A DNA stretch of 64,000 bases, from the NCBI GenBank assembly GCA_937958105.1, contig CALFXJ010000004.1:1-64000 (forward strand), in the 5' to 3' direction. Made by a program: the position numbers and the translations under genes. Positions 34,553-44,422 of the stretch are shown piece by piece (the stretch's first letter is position 1; each line of letters opens with the position of its first letter). This DNA comes from an uncultured Cellvibrio sp. (GTDB lineage: Bacteria > Pseudomonadota > Gammaproteobacteria > Pseudomonadales > Cellvibrionaceae). The notes under the pieces were generated by a model. It ran no database searches, was not told where the DNA came from, and worked only from the letters and a program-made list of their open reading frames with translations.

Positions 34553-37513
34553 TTACATAAATTTGTAGTTCAGACCGAATTGGAAAGAACGGCCATAAAC
34601 TTCTGAGTGATACAGCGATTTTCCGCCGGAATACTCATTACCCTGGAAGTAGTAAATAGAATATTCATCAGTCAGGTTCAGGGCGTCGAAGTACAGTTTC
34701 AGTTCGTCTGTGATTTGATAGGTCGCTTTGAAATCCATGCTGTAAGTTGCATCGTGGTAAATATCTGCCCAATCTTTACAGGTGACTGTACCTGCTGTAA
34801 CGGGCAAAATATTTCCTTCCGAACCAGCCGGACATGAACCGATACGTTTCAGGATCTTACTGCGGTAGTTGTTGATCAAACGTAGAGAAATATCATCGTT
34901 CTCCCAACCAAACGTGAAGTTAATGGTTGTATCTGCCTGATCCGGCAACTGAATCGTCCCAGCGCGAATAGTCTCACCAACGTTCGCTTCACTGTTCATC
35001 AGCGTTGCGTTGCTTTGAACAAACAGACCGTTGCTGAAGTTCTGGCTGTATGACAGTTCGATACCGTAGACCTTGGCTTTATCGCCGTTGATCGTGGTAT
35101 TCACGTTGTTGATGACCAGATCCTCAGGGATTGTAAAGGCGGTAACCTGATCAATTGGCAGACGTACCGGCAGCTCATTCAGAGCCAGAGGCACACCGTT
35201 GATATCAACAATAAAATCGTCAATGTCTTTATAGAAAACGGCTGCCTGCAGGAACAGGTCGTCGTCGGCGTACCATCCAATGGAAGCATCAAAGTTATTC
35301 GATGTCATTGCCTTCAGACCGGGGTTACCGAATTTCAGGGTGTTGTTCGAACTCAGCGTAAAATCTTTCAGATCATCAGGCTGAACATTGTCTCCTGTTT
35401 CGGCTGGTGTGGTTGAGCACAGGCCGGTGTTGGGGTTACACAACTCGAAGTTGGAATCCAGCGTTGCATGCGCGCGCGCTTGGTCAAACGAAGGACGGGT
35501 GAAGCTGGTCCACAGTGCAGCGCGAACCAGGATATCTTCACGGGGTTCATAACGATAGTGCAGGCTCGGGTATACCTTATCGTAGGTGGTAGTCGCACCT
35601 TCAATAGGAATACTGTAATCGAAGCTCATGGAGTCGGCTTCGCTGAACTGGAAGTTATCGTTGTTGACAGCAAAGTATCCAGTGGAGGAAAACTTCGTTT
35701 CATCCCAACGGGCACCCGCGATCAAGTGCTGATTATCGGCAAGCCGGAATTCAGCCATCAAATAAGCTGCTGTAGAGTCTTCAGTCAATACGTAATCCCT
35801 GAAGACACTCTCCAGCCCCTGGCGAATATTTTCTGTGGCGATAACGCTGGTAACCTTGGTCAACTCATTGGCTGCACCATAGGTAATTGCGGGATATACA
35901 AATGCTGGATGATTGACATAGGCCATTTCAAAGTCAGCCAGATTGCCTGACGCCCACGTCATACATTTCAGCACCATTTCTTCATCTTCACCGTAGGCGT
36001 TACAGCCGGCAGACTCGCCTGCAGGATTAAAGCTCCAACGGTCCTGGTTTCTGGAACGCTCACGTTCTTTTACCGAAATACCGGCTTTGATGTAACTCAC
36101 AAAGCCTTCGTTAAAATCTTTGCGGACATTAAATGCGAACTGTGAAAGCTCATCGTCTCGGGAACTGTTTTCAATAAACAGGTTATCGAAATCGAAGGTG
36201 TCGAGGTGGATGCCAGTGGTAAATCCACTGTCCTGACCGCCACTGGGAAGATCGCTGGTGGTCAACCCTGCCAGCTCAACCAATGCCGCACCCGACAGAG
36301 CCTGCGCGGTCATAAATTCTTTTCCGGACATCCCCAGCAAAGGCACGTCCCTCACGCGAAACTGTGCGCGGCGGCCATCCGGTTTGGCAAATTTACTATC
36401 GGACCAGGAGTAATCTGCATCAAGGGTCAGTTCACCACTCGCCATGTCGATAATGTGTTTCCCACCAACAGAGAAGGACGTTGTCGAGGTTTCACCCAGC
36501 TGGATAAACATCTGCTGCTGGATATCCGCATCAACTACGCCAAAAAGCCCACTGCTGCGATCAGTCAAGATAATGTCATCAGCACCGGCTTGGCCAAAGC
36601 GATAGTATTCCCGCCACGCGAGGTCCAGATCTTCTATCTCGGTATAGCTGCTGACAAAATAGAGCTCGGTGCTGTCAACCGGTCTCCAGCGCAGGTCCAA
36701 TGAAGCGCCCTGACGAGTTCTTTCCGCAGTTTCCTGACGGTTTTGAAACTCAAACGGGATCAGCATGTAGGAATCTACATCGGTGGGATCCGGGGTATTG
36801 TTGCGGTGATCCTGCTGCACAAAACGCATGTCGTTGGTCTCGTGGTGCAGAACTTCATAGGTTTCCAGCTCACGCTTCTCCCATGACAATGAGTACCCAA
36901 TACCGAAGGTATCGTCAGCAAGAAGATTCGTGCCCTGGATGGATATCTTAGGAGAATATTTTTCAGCGTTGTCTTGATAAGAACCCTGCACACTGACTCT
37001 GAGGGAGTCACGTTTCCGGTCGAAGGCGTTAACAGTTTTAACGTTAACAGCACCGCCAATGGAGTTCAGGTCCATATCAGGTGTCAGCGACTTGAAGACT
37101 TCAATAGATCCCAAAAGGTCTGCTGGAATAGAGTCCAAAGCAAATGAACGATCATCTGCACCAGCCGACGCCAGCTCGCTACCATTCTGCTGCACCGTAA
37201 CAAAGCCCGGGCCAAGACCGCGGACACTGACAAAGCGTCCCTCACCCTCTGACTTCTGCAAGGTGATACCGGGCAGCCGTTGCAGAGCCTCGGCCACGTT
37301 CTGGTCCGCAAAGTCACCGGCGTCGTCTTGAGAAATTACCGAGCTGAAAATCTGTTTGTTACGTTCGGCCTCACGCGCATTCAACTCAGCAGCACGCACA
37401 CCGGTAATGACAATCTCTTCTTCCACGGTGTTTTCAGAAGACTGCCCATGAGCGGTGAGCGTACCGGTAGCTGCCATGGCAACAAAGACTGGTAACAGGC
37501 GTTTTTTGAACAT
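34553..37513 (-). CDS. TonB-dependent outer-membrane receptor, probable pectic oligosaccharide transporter
   Basis: 986 residues. The signal peptide ends near residue 24. A TonB-box-like EEEIVITG (about 31-38) precedes the plug domain (about 50-165), which has NVAEALQRLPGITLQ and VRGLGPGFVTVQQNG. A 22-strand barrel ends with FGLNYKF. The style matches the Xanthomonas/Caulobacter type of TonB receptors that import carbohydrates in bacteria without SusD. Its place at the head of the pectin locus suggests uptake of oligogalacturonides. The ribosome site GAGGGAG lies before ATG. No inner-membrane TonB/ExbBD genes are present in the window. Confidence 0.92.
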   Translation of the reverse strand: MFKKRLLPVFVAMAATGTLTAHGQSSENTVEEEIVITGVRAAELNAREAERNKQIFSSVISQDDAGDFADQNVAEALQRLPGITLQKSEGEGRFVSVRGLGPGFVTVQQNGSELASAGADDRSFALDSIPADLLGSIEVFKSLTPDMDLNSIGGAVNVKTVNAFDRKRDSLRVSVQGSYQDNAEKYSPKISIQGTNLLADDTFGIGYSLSWEKRELETYEVLHHETNDMRFVQQDHRNNTPDPTDVDSYMLIPFEFQNRQETAERTRQGASLDLRWRPVDSTELYFVSSYTEIEDLDLAWREYYRFGQAGADDIILTDRSSGLFGVVDADIQQQMFIQLGETSTTSFSVGGKHIIDMASGELTLDADYSWSDSKFAKPDGRRAQFRVRDVPLLGMSGKEFMTAQALSGAALVELAGLTTSDLPSGGQDSGFTTGIHLDTFDFDNLFIENSSRDDELSQFAFNVRKDFNEGFVSYIKAGISVKERERSRNQDRWSFNPAGESAGCNAYGEDEEMVLKCMTWASGNLADFEMAYVNHPAFVYPAITYGAANELTKVTSVIATENIRQGLESVFRDYVLTEDSTAAYLMAEFRLADNQHLIAGARWDETKFSSTGYFAVNNDNFQFSEADSMSFDYSIPIEGATTTYDKVYPSLHYRYEPREDILVRAALWTSFTRPSFDQARAHATLDSNFELCNPNTGLCSTTPAETGDNVQPDDLKDFTLSSNNTLKFGNPGLKAMTSNNFDASIGWYADDDLFLQAAVFYKDIDDFIVDINGVPLALNELPVRLPIDQVTAFTIPEDLVINNVNTTINGDKAKVYGIELSYSQNFSNGLFVQSNATLMNSEANVGETIRAGTIQLPDQADTTINFTFGWENDDISLRLINNYRSKILKRIGSCPAGSEGNILPVTAGTVTCKDWADIYHDATYSMDFKATYQITDELKLYFDALNLTDEYSIYYFQGNEYSGGKSLYHSEVYGRSFQFGLNYKFM

Positions 37514-37607
37514 CTTTTTCTCCCTCGTTTTTATTTAAAATATGCAAGGATTTTGAAACTAAGTTGATACAGTGATCGATTTGTTATTCAGTTTTTTGAC
37601 CGAATGC

Positions 37608-38137
37608 TTACGCCCTTGACCCAGATAGTTCTGGTGTGGGTTGAGCAGTAAACATTATGTGATAAGCCGTAAGTGCGTCCGTCTCAGAGGGCGGACGATC
37701 ATTATTGTTGGTTTGTTTTTTCTGAATATAGTCTATTTCCTGCAGAGCGCTATCGCGCGCAGACACCGTGTCTTCCTCCGGGCAGAGGCGACCGGAATCA
37801 TGGAACAGCGTGCGACCGATGCAGTGATCAAAACCGGTAGAGGTGAGTTCGAAATGGGCTGATGACTTATTGCGAGCAGCAATCTCTGGCCCGAAGAAAT
37901 TATTTGAGTGAGAAGCATCGACCAGCTGCTGATGCAATTTTTTTCAGCAATTCGTAAACTGGGGGCGATGGAAAATAACGCGGTACCTGCCCCGGCATTA
38001 CCAATCTGCTGGTACTCCACGGCCTCCGCAAATTCACTTATCGACAGATTTCGATAAGCGCTTTGTGATGTTAGGCATGCAACAACGAGCCCCGGGAAAA
38101 TGGCCCCCAGTGCCCTGACTAAGTTTATTATTTTCAT
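37608..38137 (-). pseudogene. Small exported protein gene with a frameshift at an A7 tract
   Basis: The frame starting at 38137 begins MKIINLVRALGAIFPG and a hydrophobic signal ending near VVAC (possible lipobox). It reads to a run of seven A on the coding strand (37938-37944 on the plus strand is seven T). In the present frame the continuation becomes unlike a protein; one added A would join it to a second frame (to 37608) that reads LHQQLVDASHSNNFFGPEIA and on to CPEEDTVSARDSALQEIDYI. Together they make an exported protein of about 176 residues. The function is unknown. It lies between the TonB receptor and a two-component system. A sequencing error is an alternative. Confidence 0.5.
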
Positions 38138-38149
38138 GGTCACAGGCAA

Positions 38150-38465
38150 GCAGCGAGGATGATTCAGGGATAGCTGATGCCGGGTTTCTCTGGTCGCTGT
38201 TCTCAGCTGTACTCAGAGATGGTGGCGCTCTCTTCGCCGCCGGCGGGTGTTGACCCCTTGAGCTATACAGTCCAAATCACACTCTTTGGTTGATTGAAGC
38301 CGCATTCTATACCTATAAAACGCGCCATAGCCAGCCCCTGAGGGGCGGTTCTACCAACATTTTATGTAAATTTAGGTGAAAAATGGGCTCACAAAAGATA
38401 CTTTTGTTATAAGGAAGGCGTTTTAATAGCGATTTAGCCGAAGCGGCTCGCAGTGGCGTCACAGG
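38150..38465. other. Intergenic stretch without a recognised gene
   Basis: The 316 bp lie between the small exported-protein gene and the histidine kinase gene. They hold two small inverted repeats, gcccctgaggggc near 38335 and acaaaagatacttttgt near 38391. Neither has a T-run typical of a terminator. Nothing else is seen. Confidence 0.4.
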
Positions 38466-39743
38466 TCACACCCGGGGCCAATTCAGCACAATTCGGGCAC
38501 CCCCGTGGTGTGAATCGACAAAGATCGCTTCTCCTCCATGCCATTTCATAATCCGTTGGACGATGGCCAATCCCAGGCCGAAACCACTGGTCTGGGATTT
38601 GTCTTCGTTGTACAAGCGGACGAAGGACTGAAATACCCGCGAGCGCTGATCCGGAGGTATGCCGGGGCCATCATCTTCTATGGCCACTTCGAAGGCTTTA
38701 TCGGTCATTCGCAGCTCGACGATAATTTTCTCCCGCGCAAAACGCGCGGCATTCTGCAGAAGATTAAGTATCACACACTCCATCAGTTTCCATTCACAGT
38801 TGAATGGTTCGCCGGCGGACTCGTCCTGAATATGAATTGCCACCGCGGTGGGATTATCGCGATAGATGCGCGCGCGGATTTCATTCAGCAGGTCCTGCAT
38901 GTGGCCATCGCGGCGATCGAGCTGGCGGGATTCCTGTTCAAAACCGGCGTAACTCAGCAGCGCGCTGATGAGATTTTCCATCTCTGTTACGTCCTGATGA
39001 ATACTGTCGAGTTGTTTTTTTACCTGCGCATCCACAGGATCACCGGCCATGGCCAACGCAAATTTCATACGCGCCAGTGGCGTCCGCAACTCGTGAGAGA
39101 CAGCATAAGTCATCTCCTTGTGGGAGTTGATGAGCTCACGGATGCGCTTGGCCATCCGATTGAATGCCATGGTCAGATTAAACACGGTTGACGTGGGGGC
39201 TACGGCGATTTCATCCGGTGCATCCTCTTTGCCAATCACGCGTGTATGTTTTTCCAGTCGACTGAGATCCCGTGACAGTGGCCACACCCACAGGAACACC
39301 ACCAGCGCAATTCCCAGATAAAAAACCACCAGCAAACCAAAATAAATAGGCGAGCGCGTTTCGTCAGCATCAGGCGACCTCAGTACCAGAACGCTGTCGC
39401 TTTCGGCGATACGTTTGTACCAGATCAGCCGATCGGAACCGGCCGAGGCACTGACTACGCCACCCGCACGGATCTGCTGGGTGGCAGCGGAGTTGGCGAG
39501 GTCGTCGATGTGAAGCAGCTGCAGCCGGTTGTGCAACTGATGATTGAGTTGTTCGAGACGGGTGTGCTGCTGTTCTGTGGAACGCCCGTGGAGATCCTGC
39601 TCAAGCAACACGATCAGGTCAGCAACCTCGGTGTCCAGCTCGGGGGCGGGATAAAGTTTTTCCCAGAATTTATCCAGCCCCCAGCCAATGACAATGACCG
39701 AGAAAACAATGAAAAAATACAGTGAAAAGAAGGCGCGGTTCAT
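38466..39743 (-). CDS. RstB-like sensor histidine kinase
   Basis: 425 residues: membrane helix about 5-23, periplasmic sensor region, second helix about 130-152, HAMP linker, HisKA with YAVSHELRTPLARM (phospho-acceptor His in SHELRTP) and the HATPase domain with NLLQNAARFA, DDGPGIPP and GFGLGLAIV. Gene order and relatives resemble the RstB sensor of enterics and Shewanella. It lies 9 bp after the response regulator gene in one operon. The signal sensed is unknown, but the neighbouring MipA/OmpV and DUF3019 genes suggest envelope monitoring. Confidence 0.9.
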   Translation of the reverse strand: MNRAFFSLYFFIVFSVIVIGWGLDKFWEKLYPAPELDTEVADLIVLLEQDLHGRSTEQQHTRLEQLNHQLHNRLQLLHIDDLANSAATQQIRAGGVVSASAGSDRLIWYKRIAESDSVLVLRSPDADETRSPIYFGLLVVFYLGIALVVFLWVWPLSRDLSRLEKHTRVIGKEDAPDEIAVAPTSTVFNLTMAFNRMAKRIRELINSHKEMTYAVSHELRTPLARMKFALAMAGDPVDAQVKKQLDSIHQDVTEMENLISALLSYAGFEQESRQLDRRDGHMQDLLNEIRARIYRDNPTAVAIHIQDESAGEPFNCEWKLMECVILNLLQNAARFAREKIIVELRMTDKAFEVAIEDDGPGIPPDQRSRVFQSFVRLYNEDKSQTSGFGLGLAIVQRIMKWHGGEAIFVDSHHGGARIVLNWPRV

Positions 39744-39752
39744 AGGCGCCGG

Positions 39753-40454
39753 TTACTCGTTCCAGGCATCGGCAATAAATAAATAACCACGTCCCCAGAT
39801 GGTTTTTATGCGTGTAGGATTTTCCGGGTTATCGAAGAGTTTTTTGCGCAGCTGTGAGATACGCACGTCGATGGAACGGTCCAGCCCATCATAGGGGCGG
39901 CTGTAAATCTGATTGAATAGAAACTCGCGGCTGAGGATCTGCCCGGCCTGATTCGCCAGCGCCAGCAGCAGATCAAACTCATGACTGGAGAGATGAATTT
40001 CCTCACCATCCAGTTCCACCTTGCGTTGTGTTGGCTGAATGGTTAACCGATCGAAGATCAGTGCTTCCTGCTCCCGCGCATCGGTCTGGTAATAGCGCCG
40101 GAGCAGTGCACGGATGCGCGCGAGCAGCACACGCGGTTCCACCGGCTTGATGACGTAATCATCGGCTCCGTATTCAAGACCGAGCACCTGATCCACGTCT
40201 TCATTGCGGGCCGTCAGCATCAGGATCGGCCCTTTGTATTCCGGGCGCAACTCCTGACACAGGGTCAGGCCGTCTTTGCCGGGCAACATGATGTCGAGGA
40301 TGATCAACGCCGGATTTACGTTCTGACACTGACGGATGACGCGGTTGCCGTGAGCTTCCACCACTACCGAAAAATCGTTGCTCTCAAGAAAATCTTTTAC
40401 CAGATCAGCCAGACGGCGATCATCTTCTACCAGCAGAATCAGGTTGTTATTCAT
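39753..40454 (-). CDS. OmpR/RstA-family response regulator
   Basis: 233 residues: receiver domain about 5-118 with acidic pocket E10-D11-D12, phospho-acceptor D54 in IILDIMLPGKDG and conserved Lys in VIKP. A winged-helix DNA-binding domain of the OmpR type (about 135-230) contains LSSHEFDLLLAL and RSIDVRISQLRKKL. It is co-transcribed with the downstream histidine kinase gene. The same-strand DUF3019 and MipA genes just upstream are likely targets or operon partners. Confidence 0.92.
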   Translation of the reverse strand: MNNNLILLVEDDRRLADLVKDFLESNDFSVVVEAHGNRVIRQCQNVNPALIILDIMLPGKDGLTLCQELRPEYKGPILMLTARNEDVDQVLGLEYGADDYVIKPVEPRVLLARIRALLRRYYQTDAREQEALIFDRLTIQPTQRKVELDGEEIHLSSHEFDLLLALANQAGQILSREFLFNQIYSRPYDGLDRSIDVRISQLRKKLFDNPENPTRIKTIWGRGYLFIADAWNE

Positions 40455-40550
40455 CGTCTGAAACCCGTTACCTTTTGCAAAACCTCGGACACTGCCTGTT
40501 GGAACATTTATCCCGGCGCCTGCGAAAAACTCTGCTGCATCACCGATGCG

Positions 40551-41018
40551 TCAGAAAAAGCTCCAGGGATTACGGCGCTGCCGGCGGAATTTTTTCTGAT
40601 CATAAACCACTTCAAATACTTCGCTGCCCAGAGCCTGATCGCCCTCTTCTTCACGCAGATGAAAATCCACGCTGGTACTGGCGCTAATATTAAACTGGTA
40701 GGCACCACGGGTTTCATTTTCCCAGCAGCGCAGCGGCAGTGTTTCACCACTCTGATAAAGACACAGGCTGCGCGCCTCTTCCGCAGCCCAGGTAATCTCC
40801 AGTTCGTCGCGGCACACTTCTTCCCCGGCCGACAGTACACACAGACGCGGCTTAATAGAGAACTGAATAACCGGCAGTTTCTTCTGCTGTTCATCAGCCA
40901 CGACATAGCCGCTCAGCGATAACGCAAGCAGGCCGGCAATCAGGGAGATGAAGGAAACTGTCGAGCCGTTAAAAATGGTAAACCCCTCCGATGAATGAAG
41001 TAATGACTTTGTCGTCAT
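40551..41018 (-). CDS. DUF3019 family periplasmic protein
   Basis: 155 residues. A hydrophobic signal (about 21-38) is followed by a small domain with four cysteines (LCVL, VCRDELEITW, SLCLYQ, LRCWEN) that probably pair in the periplasm. DUF3019 proteins are found beside RstA-type regulators and MipA proteins in marine gammaproteobacteria. The only ATG lies 50 bp inside the end of the MipA gene, so the two overlap and translation is likely coupled. The role is unknown. Confidence 0.8.
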   Translation of the reverse strand: MTTKSLLHSSEGFTIFNGSTVSFISLIAGLLALSLSGYVVADEQQKKLPVIQFSIKPRLCVLSAGEEVCRDELEITWAAEEARSLCLYQSGETLPLRCWENETRGAYQFNISASTSVDFHLREEEGDQALGSEVFEVVYDQKKFRRQRRNPWSFF

Positions 41019-41838
41019 TCACGATGGGACTGCGGCGGATACCGGAAGCCAGTTGCCGGTAGGCGGTGGTGAAGGTAAGACTCCAGCTGTCATTGACGCG
41101 ATAGTTCCAGTCCAGACGTGCCACACCTGAAACACCGCTGCCTGGGCGATAACGATAACCCAGGGTACCGCCTTCACCGTTGCGGATACCGTAGTAGTAA
41201 TCCAATACATCGTGGCTTTGCCAGATGGCGCCGCCGGATAAGGTCCAATGATGTTTTCCCGCCGCTATATGACGCGCAAGCGACATGCGCACTTCCTGGC
41301 CATCATGGTAGCCGGTAAATTCCTGCAGCAGGTGCAGCTGCAGATCAAACTGGCCAACGTTGAGGTTATATTCAAAACCCGCCAGCCCCGCCATGCGCCT
41401 TTTGCGCAGCTGATCGGTGTCGATCAGTTTGTGATAAGCCTCGGTACTGGGGCCGAAGGTGATGCCCGGATCAGACAGCAGGTTTTCGCTGAGCACAAAG
41501 TTGTTCACATCCCAGCGGCGGAAGAAAACCTGATCGTAGCTGGGAGTCAACAGCAGGCTCAGCTGATGGCTGTCGTCTTCCAGCAGGATGTAGCCCAGAT
41601 CAAGGTTCTGCAGGAAGAAACGCTCGCCGTTGTAGCTGAGCTGGGGAATGACGTAGAGTGGAATGTCGTCGTTGTTGATGACTGGATTTGTCCGGACACC
41701 GACCCCCAGCGCAACCGCAAGCTGCCATTTCCCAACCTCTACGCAGCCGCCTGCGCCGCCTTCACATTCAGTGGCGGAACTCAGCAGGCTGCAGCAGCCC
41801 AGGACAAACAACAGGCTTCGAATAAGGTATCTGTTCAT
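40969..41838 (-). CDS. MipA/OmpV family outer-membrane protein
   Basis: 289 residues. A signal peptide with a possible cleavage near SSA at 21-23 is followed by a beta-barrel of the MipA/OmpV family (PF06629): VALGVGVRTNPVINNDDIPLYVIPQLSY at the start and FIGGVYHF at the end (aromatic C-terminus for barrel assembly). MipA was described as a scaffold for MltA and PBP1B in E. coli; many relatives respond to envelope-active agents. It is the first gene of the MipA-DUF3019-response regulator-kinase group. Confidence 0.88.
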   Translation of the reverse strand: MNRYLIRSLLFVLGCCSLLSSATECEGGAGGCVEVGKWQLAVALGVGVRTNPVINNDDIPLYVIPQLSYNGERFFLQNLDLGYILLEDDSHQLSLLLTPSYDQVFFRRWDVNNFVLSENLLSDPGITFGPSTEAYHKLIDTDQLRKRRMAGLAGFEYNLNVGQFDLQLHLLQEFTGYHDGQEVRMSLARHIAAGKHHWTLSGGAIWQSHDVLDYYYGIRNGEGGTLGYRYRPGSGVSGVARLDWNYRVNDSWSLTFTTAYRQLASGIRRSPIVNDDKVITSFIGGVYHF

Positions 41839-41978
41839 AACATCAGGTGCATAAGTTGCAGGGTAAAATCACCCAACCTATGTATACCTTGAAAGGGTCC
41901 GCTAGGTTGTAACAATTTGTAGGTATGGATATTTGTGGGCTGTGCCATGGGAGGCAATCCTGGCTGTGCTGCACCAAT

Positions 41979-42003
41979 AAAAAAGGGCCACGTGTGTGGC
42001 CCC
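41979..42003 (-). terminator. Intrinsic terminator of the ABC exporter operon
   Basis: Read on the minus strand, a GGGCCAC / GTGGCCC stem is followed by TTTTTT. It lies 29 bp after the stop of the membrane-fusion protein gene. Confidence 0.85.
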
Positions 42004-42031
42004 TGCATTATCCGTCATGGTTGCCCGCTTC

Positions 42032-43105
42032 TCAACGGCGCTTGATCTTCTCACCCTCTTTGAGGCCGGACAGAATCTCGATATTGATCCCGTCGGACAA
42101 TCCTGTCTCCACCTTGCGCTTCTCAAACTGCTGGGGTGCTACTTCTACTTCGACGAAATGCTGGCCATTCTCGATCAACAGATTACCTTCGTTGATCGCC
42201 AGAACGTCTTCACGCTTGTCCAGCACTATGTCGGCATTGGCGCTGTAGTTGGCACGCAGGAAAAGTTTATCGCTCAGCGTCACTGCGGCACGAATCTGGA
42301 ATTTGATGGTGCCCTGATCTTCCACACCCTTGGGTGAAATGTACTCCAGCAGAGCGGTAAAGGGTTCGCCTTCCAGTGCACCCACGTTCAGAACCAGCTC
42401 CATGCCTTCGCGAATCTTGCCGACTTCTGCTTCATCCACCAGACCTTCAAAGATCATGTCGTTCATGTCCGCCAGGGTCGCTACCGTTGTACCCGCACCA
42501 TAGGTACTGGATTCCACAATAAAGGCCCCTTCTTTGTTCGGGACATCCAGGATCATGCCATCAACGGTTGCACGGATCATGTTGGATACCAGATCAGATT
42601 TGCGCGTCGCACCCTCACGAATCAACAGCAGATTATTTTCTGCTGACTCAACGGCTTCGCGCTGCAGGTTATAAGTGAGCAGAAATTTGTTGTATTCCGA
42701 TACAGAGATAAGTTTATCGGCATAGAGTTTTTTCTGCCGCTCCAGCTCATCTTCTGCGTTTTTCAGATTGATCCGCGCAGACTGCAGCTGGGATTCCGCG
42801 TTGTTCAGCATCACCATGTTGGGAGCCAGAGTAATGCGCGCAATCAGATCGCCTTTTTTAACTGTCTGGCCTGCAACCACGTAAACCGTTTCCACCACAC
42901 CGGATACCTGGGAAGTCACGTTAACTTCTTTGCGTGGAATAACTTTACCGATAGCGACGGTTTTTTTAATGATGCTGGTTACAAACGGGGCATCGGTTTC
43001 GTAGATGACCGGCTTCTCCTGGGATTTGTTAAACAGAAACAGCGCAGTCCAGATAAAGACAAACGCGATCAGAGCCAACACGGCAAACCACATATACTTT
43101 TTCAT
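42032..43105 (-). CDS. MacA-like periplasmic adaptor (HlyD/RND-MFP family)
   Basis: 357 residues. One N-terminal membrane helix (about 5-24) precedes a lipoyl-like half-motif (SQVSGVVETVYVVAGQTVKKGD) and a helical hairpin (about 95-165). The second lipoyl half and the beta-barrel domain follow. It should link an inner-membrane ABC exporter to an outer-membrane channel. It is the last gene of the operon ATPase-permease-permease-adaptor. No TolC-like gene is present, so a TolC elsewhere in the genome is presumed. Confidence 0.88.
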   Translation of the reverse strand: MKKYMWFAVLALIAFVFIWTALFLFNKSQEKPVIYETDAPFVTSIIKKTVAIGKVIPRKEVNVTSQVSGVVETVYVVAGQTVKKGDLIARITLAPNMVMLNNAESQLQSARINLKNAEDELERQKKLYADKLISVSEYNKFLLTYNLQREAVESAENNLLLIREGATRKSDLVSNMIRATVDGMILDVPNKEGAFIVESSTYGAGTTVATLADMNDMIFEGLVDEAEVGKIREGMELVLNVGALEGEPFTALLEYISPKGVEDQGTIKFQIRAAVTLSDKLFLRANYSANADIVLDKREDVLAINEGNLLIENGQHFVEVEVAPQQFEKRKVETGLSDGINIEILSGLKEGEKIKRR

Positions 43106-43151
43106 TTTTCCCTTCTTACATTGACTGGATTATTTTCAAAAGGTAAACACA

Positions 43152-44417
43152 TCATTCATCTTGCAGGGCAACGATGGGATTCACCGCTGCCGCCTTGGCG
43201 GCCGGCATCAGCGATGCCAGCAGACCGGAAATGATCAGTACTATCAGCGCGCTGATAGCCGTGGCGAAATCAACCTCCGGGTGACGGAACATACCCGTGT
43301 CACCACCACTCGCCGCCATCGCTTCACTGATAGCCTCCAGCAGAAATACCCCCACCACCAGTCCCGCGTATCCGGCCAGGGTGGTGATCAGAATTGATTC
43401 CTGCACAATCATGGCGACGATAGAGGTAGGCGTTGCACCGAGCGCTTTGCGTAGGCCGATTTCCCGCGTACGTTCTTTTACGACGATCAACATGATGTTA
43501 CCGACACCGATCGCACCGGCCATGATGGTGCCGATGGCTACCATCCAGCTGAATACTTCTATACCGGTAAACAGGCCCTGTATCTTGTCGAATTCATTCT
43601 GCAGATTGAAGCTGCCGAATACCCCCACATCCTCCGGCGAAACCCGTTTGATCTCTGCCAGATATTTCTTCACATCCTGCTCTGCCACACGCGCATGGAG
43701 TCCCGGCTGAGGCAGTACGATCAGGCTGCCGACCCAGCCCACCTGATTGAAGGCATAACGCAGGGTGTCGTTAGGGATATAAATCTTTTCTTCTTCCTGC
43801 TGTTGATTGCCGTTCGAAAGGGATTTGAATACACCAATCACCGTAAAACTGATGCCTGACAAGGTGATGTTTTCGCCGATGGGACTCACACCGTCATCGA
43901 ATAACTGGGACTTCACCCGCGTACCGATAATCGCCACCTTGCGCCGCTCCTGATCATCAATGTCATTGATGCTGCGGCCTTCGATGATCTGCATGGAATG
44001 AATACCAGTCATGCCAGCGTGAGTACCTTGAACGTAAAAAGTCCCGTTCTTGTCTTTGTATTTCGTGTAGGGCGGCGTACCGCCCCAGATGCCGACGGAG
44101 TTCTGTCCGCGCACTAAACTGACACTAGGTACATTGTCTTCAATGGATTTCACATCCTCCGCTTCCAGCCGGATCTGACGACCGGTGGGCAGCCCCATGT
44201 AAGGCACCTGCGTGGTGCCCTGAATCCAGATATAAACACTGTTAGGAACACGGGGAAAACCTTCGACCACGCCGTTTTCCAGACCTTTACCGGCACCGAG
44301 CAGCACCGTCAGCATGAAGATTCCCCAGAACACACCAAACGCCGTAAGCGCGGTGCGCAGTTTATGCTGGCCCAGAGTCTTGATAATTTCCTGCCACTTT
44401 TCCGTATCGATAATCAT
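43152..44417 (-). CDS. MacB-like ABC transporter permease (second)
   Basis: 421 residues of the MacB/FtsX permease type: one helix near residues 20-45, a large periplasmic MacB-type domain (about 50-270) and three C-terminal helices (about 285-405) with VKERTREIGLRKALGATP between them. There is no ATPase domain. It is paralogous to the neighbouring permease, and the two probably form a heterodimer. Substrates of this group include peptides, lipids and antibiotics; the actual one is unknown. Confidence 0.9.
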   Translation of the reverse strand: MIIDTEKWQEIIKTLGQHKLRTALTAFGVFWGIFMLTVLLGAGKGLENGVVEGFPRVPNSVYIWIQGTTQVPYMGLPTGRQIRLEAEDVKSIEDNVPSVSLVRGQNSVGIWGGTPPYTKYKDKNGTFYVQGTHAGMTGIHSMQIIEGRSINDIDDQERRKVAIIGTRVKSQLFDDGVSPIGENITLSGISFTVIGVFKSLSNGNQQQEEEKIYIPNDTLRYAFNQVGWVGSLIVLPQPGLHARVAEQDVKKYLAEIKRVSPEDVGVFGSFNLQNEFDKIQGLFTGIEVFSWMVAIGTIMAGAIGVGNIMLIVVKERTREIGLRKALGATPTSIVAMIVQESILITTLAGYAGLVVGVFLLEAISEAMAASGGDTGMFRHPEVDFATAISALIVLIISGLLASLMPAAKAAAVNPIVALQDE

Positions 44418-44422
44418 GATGG

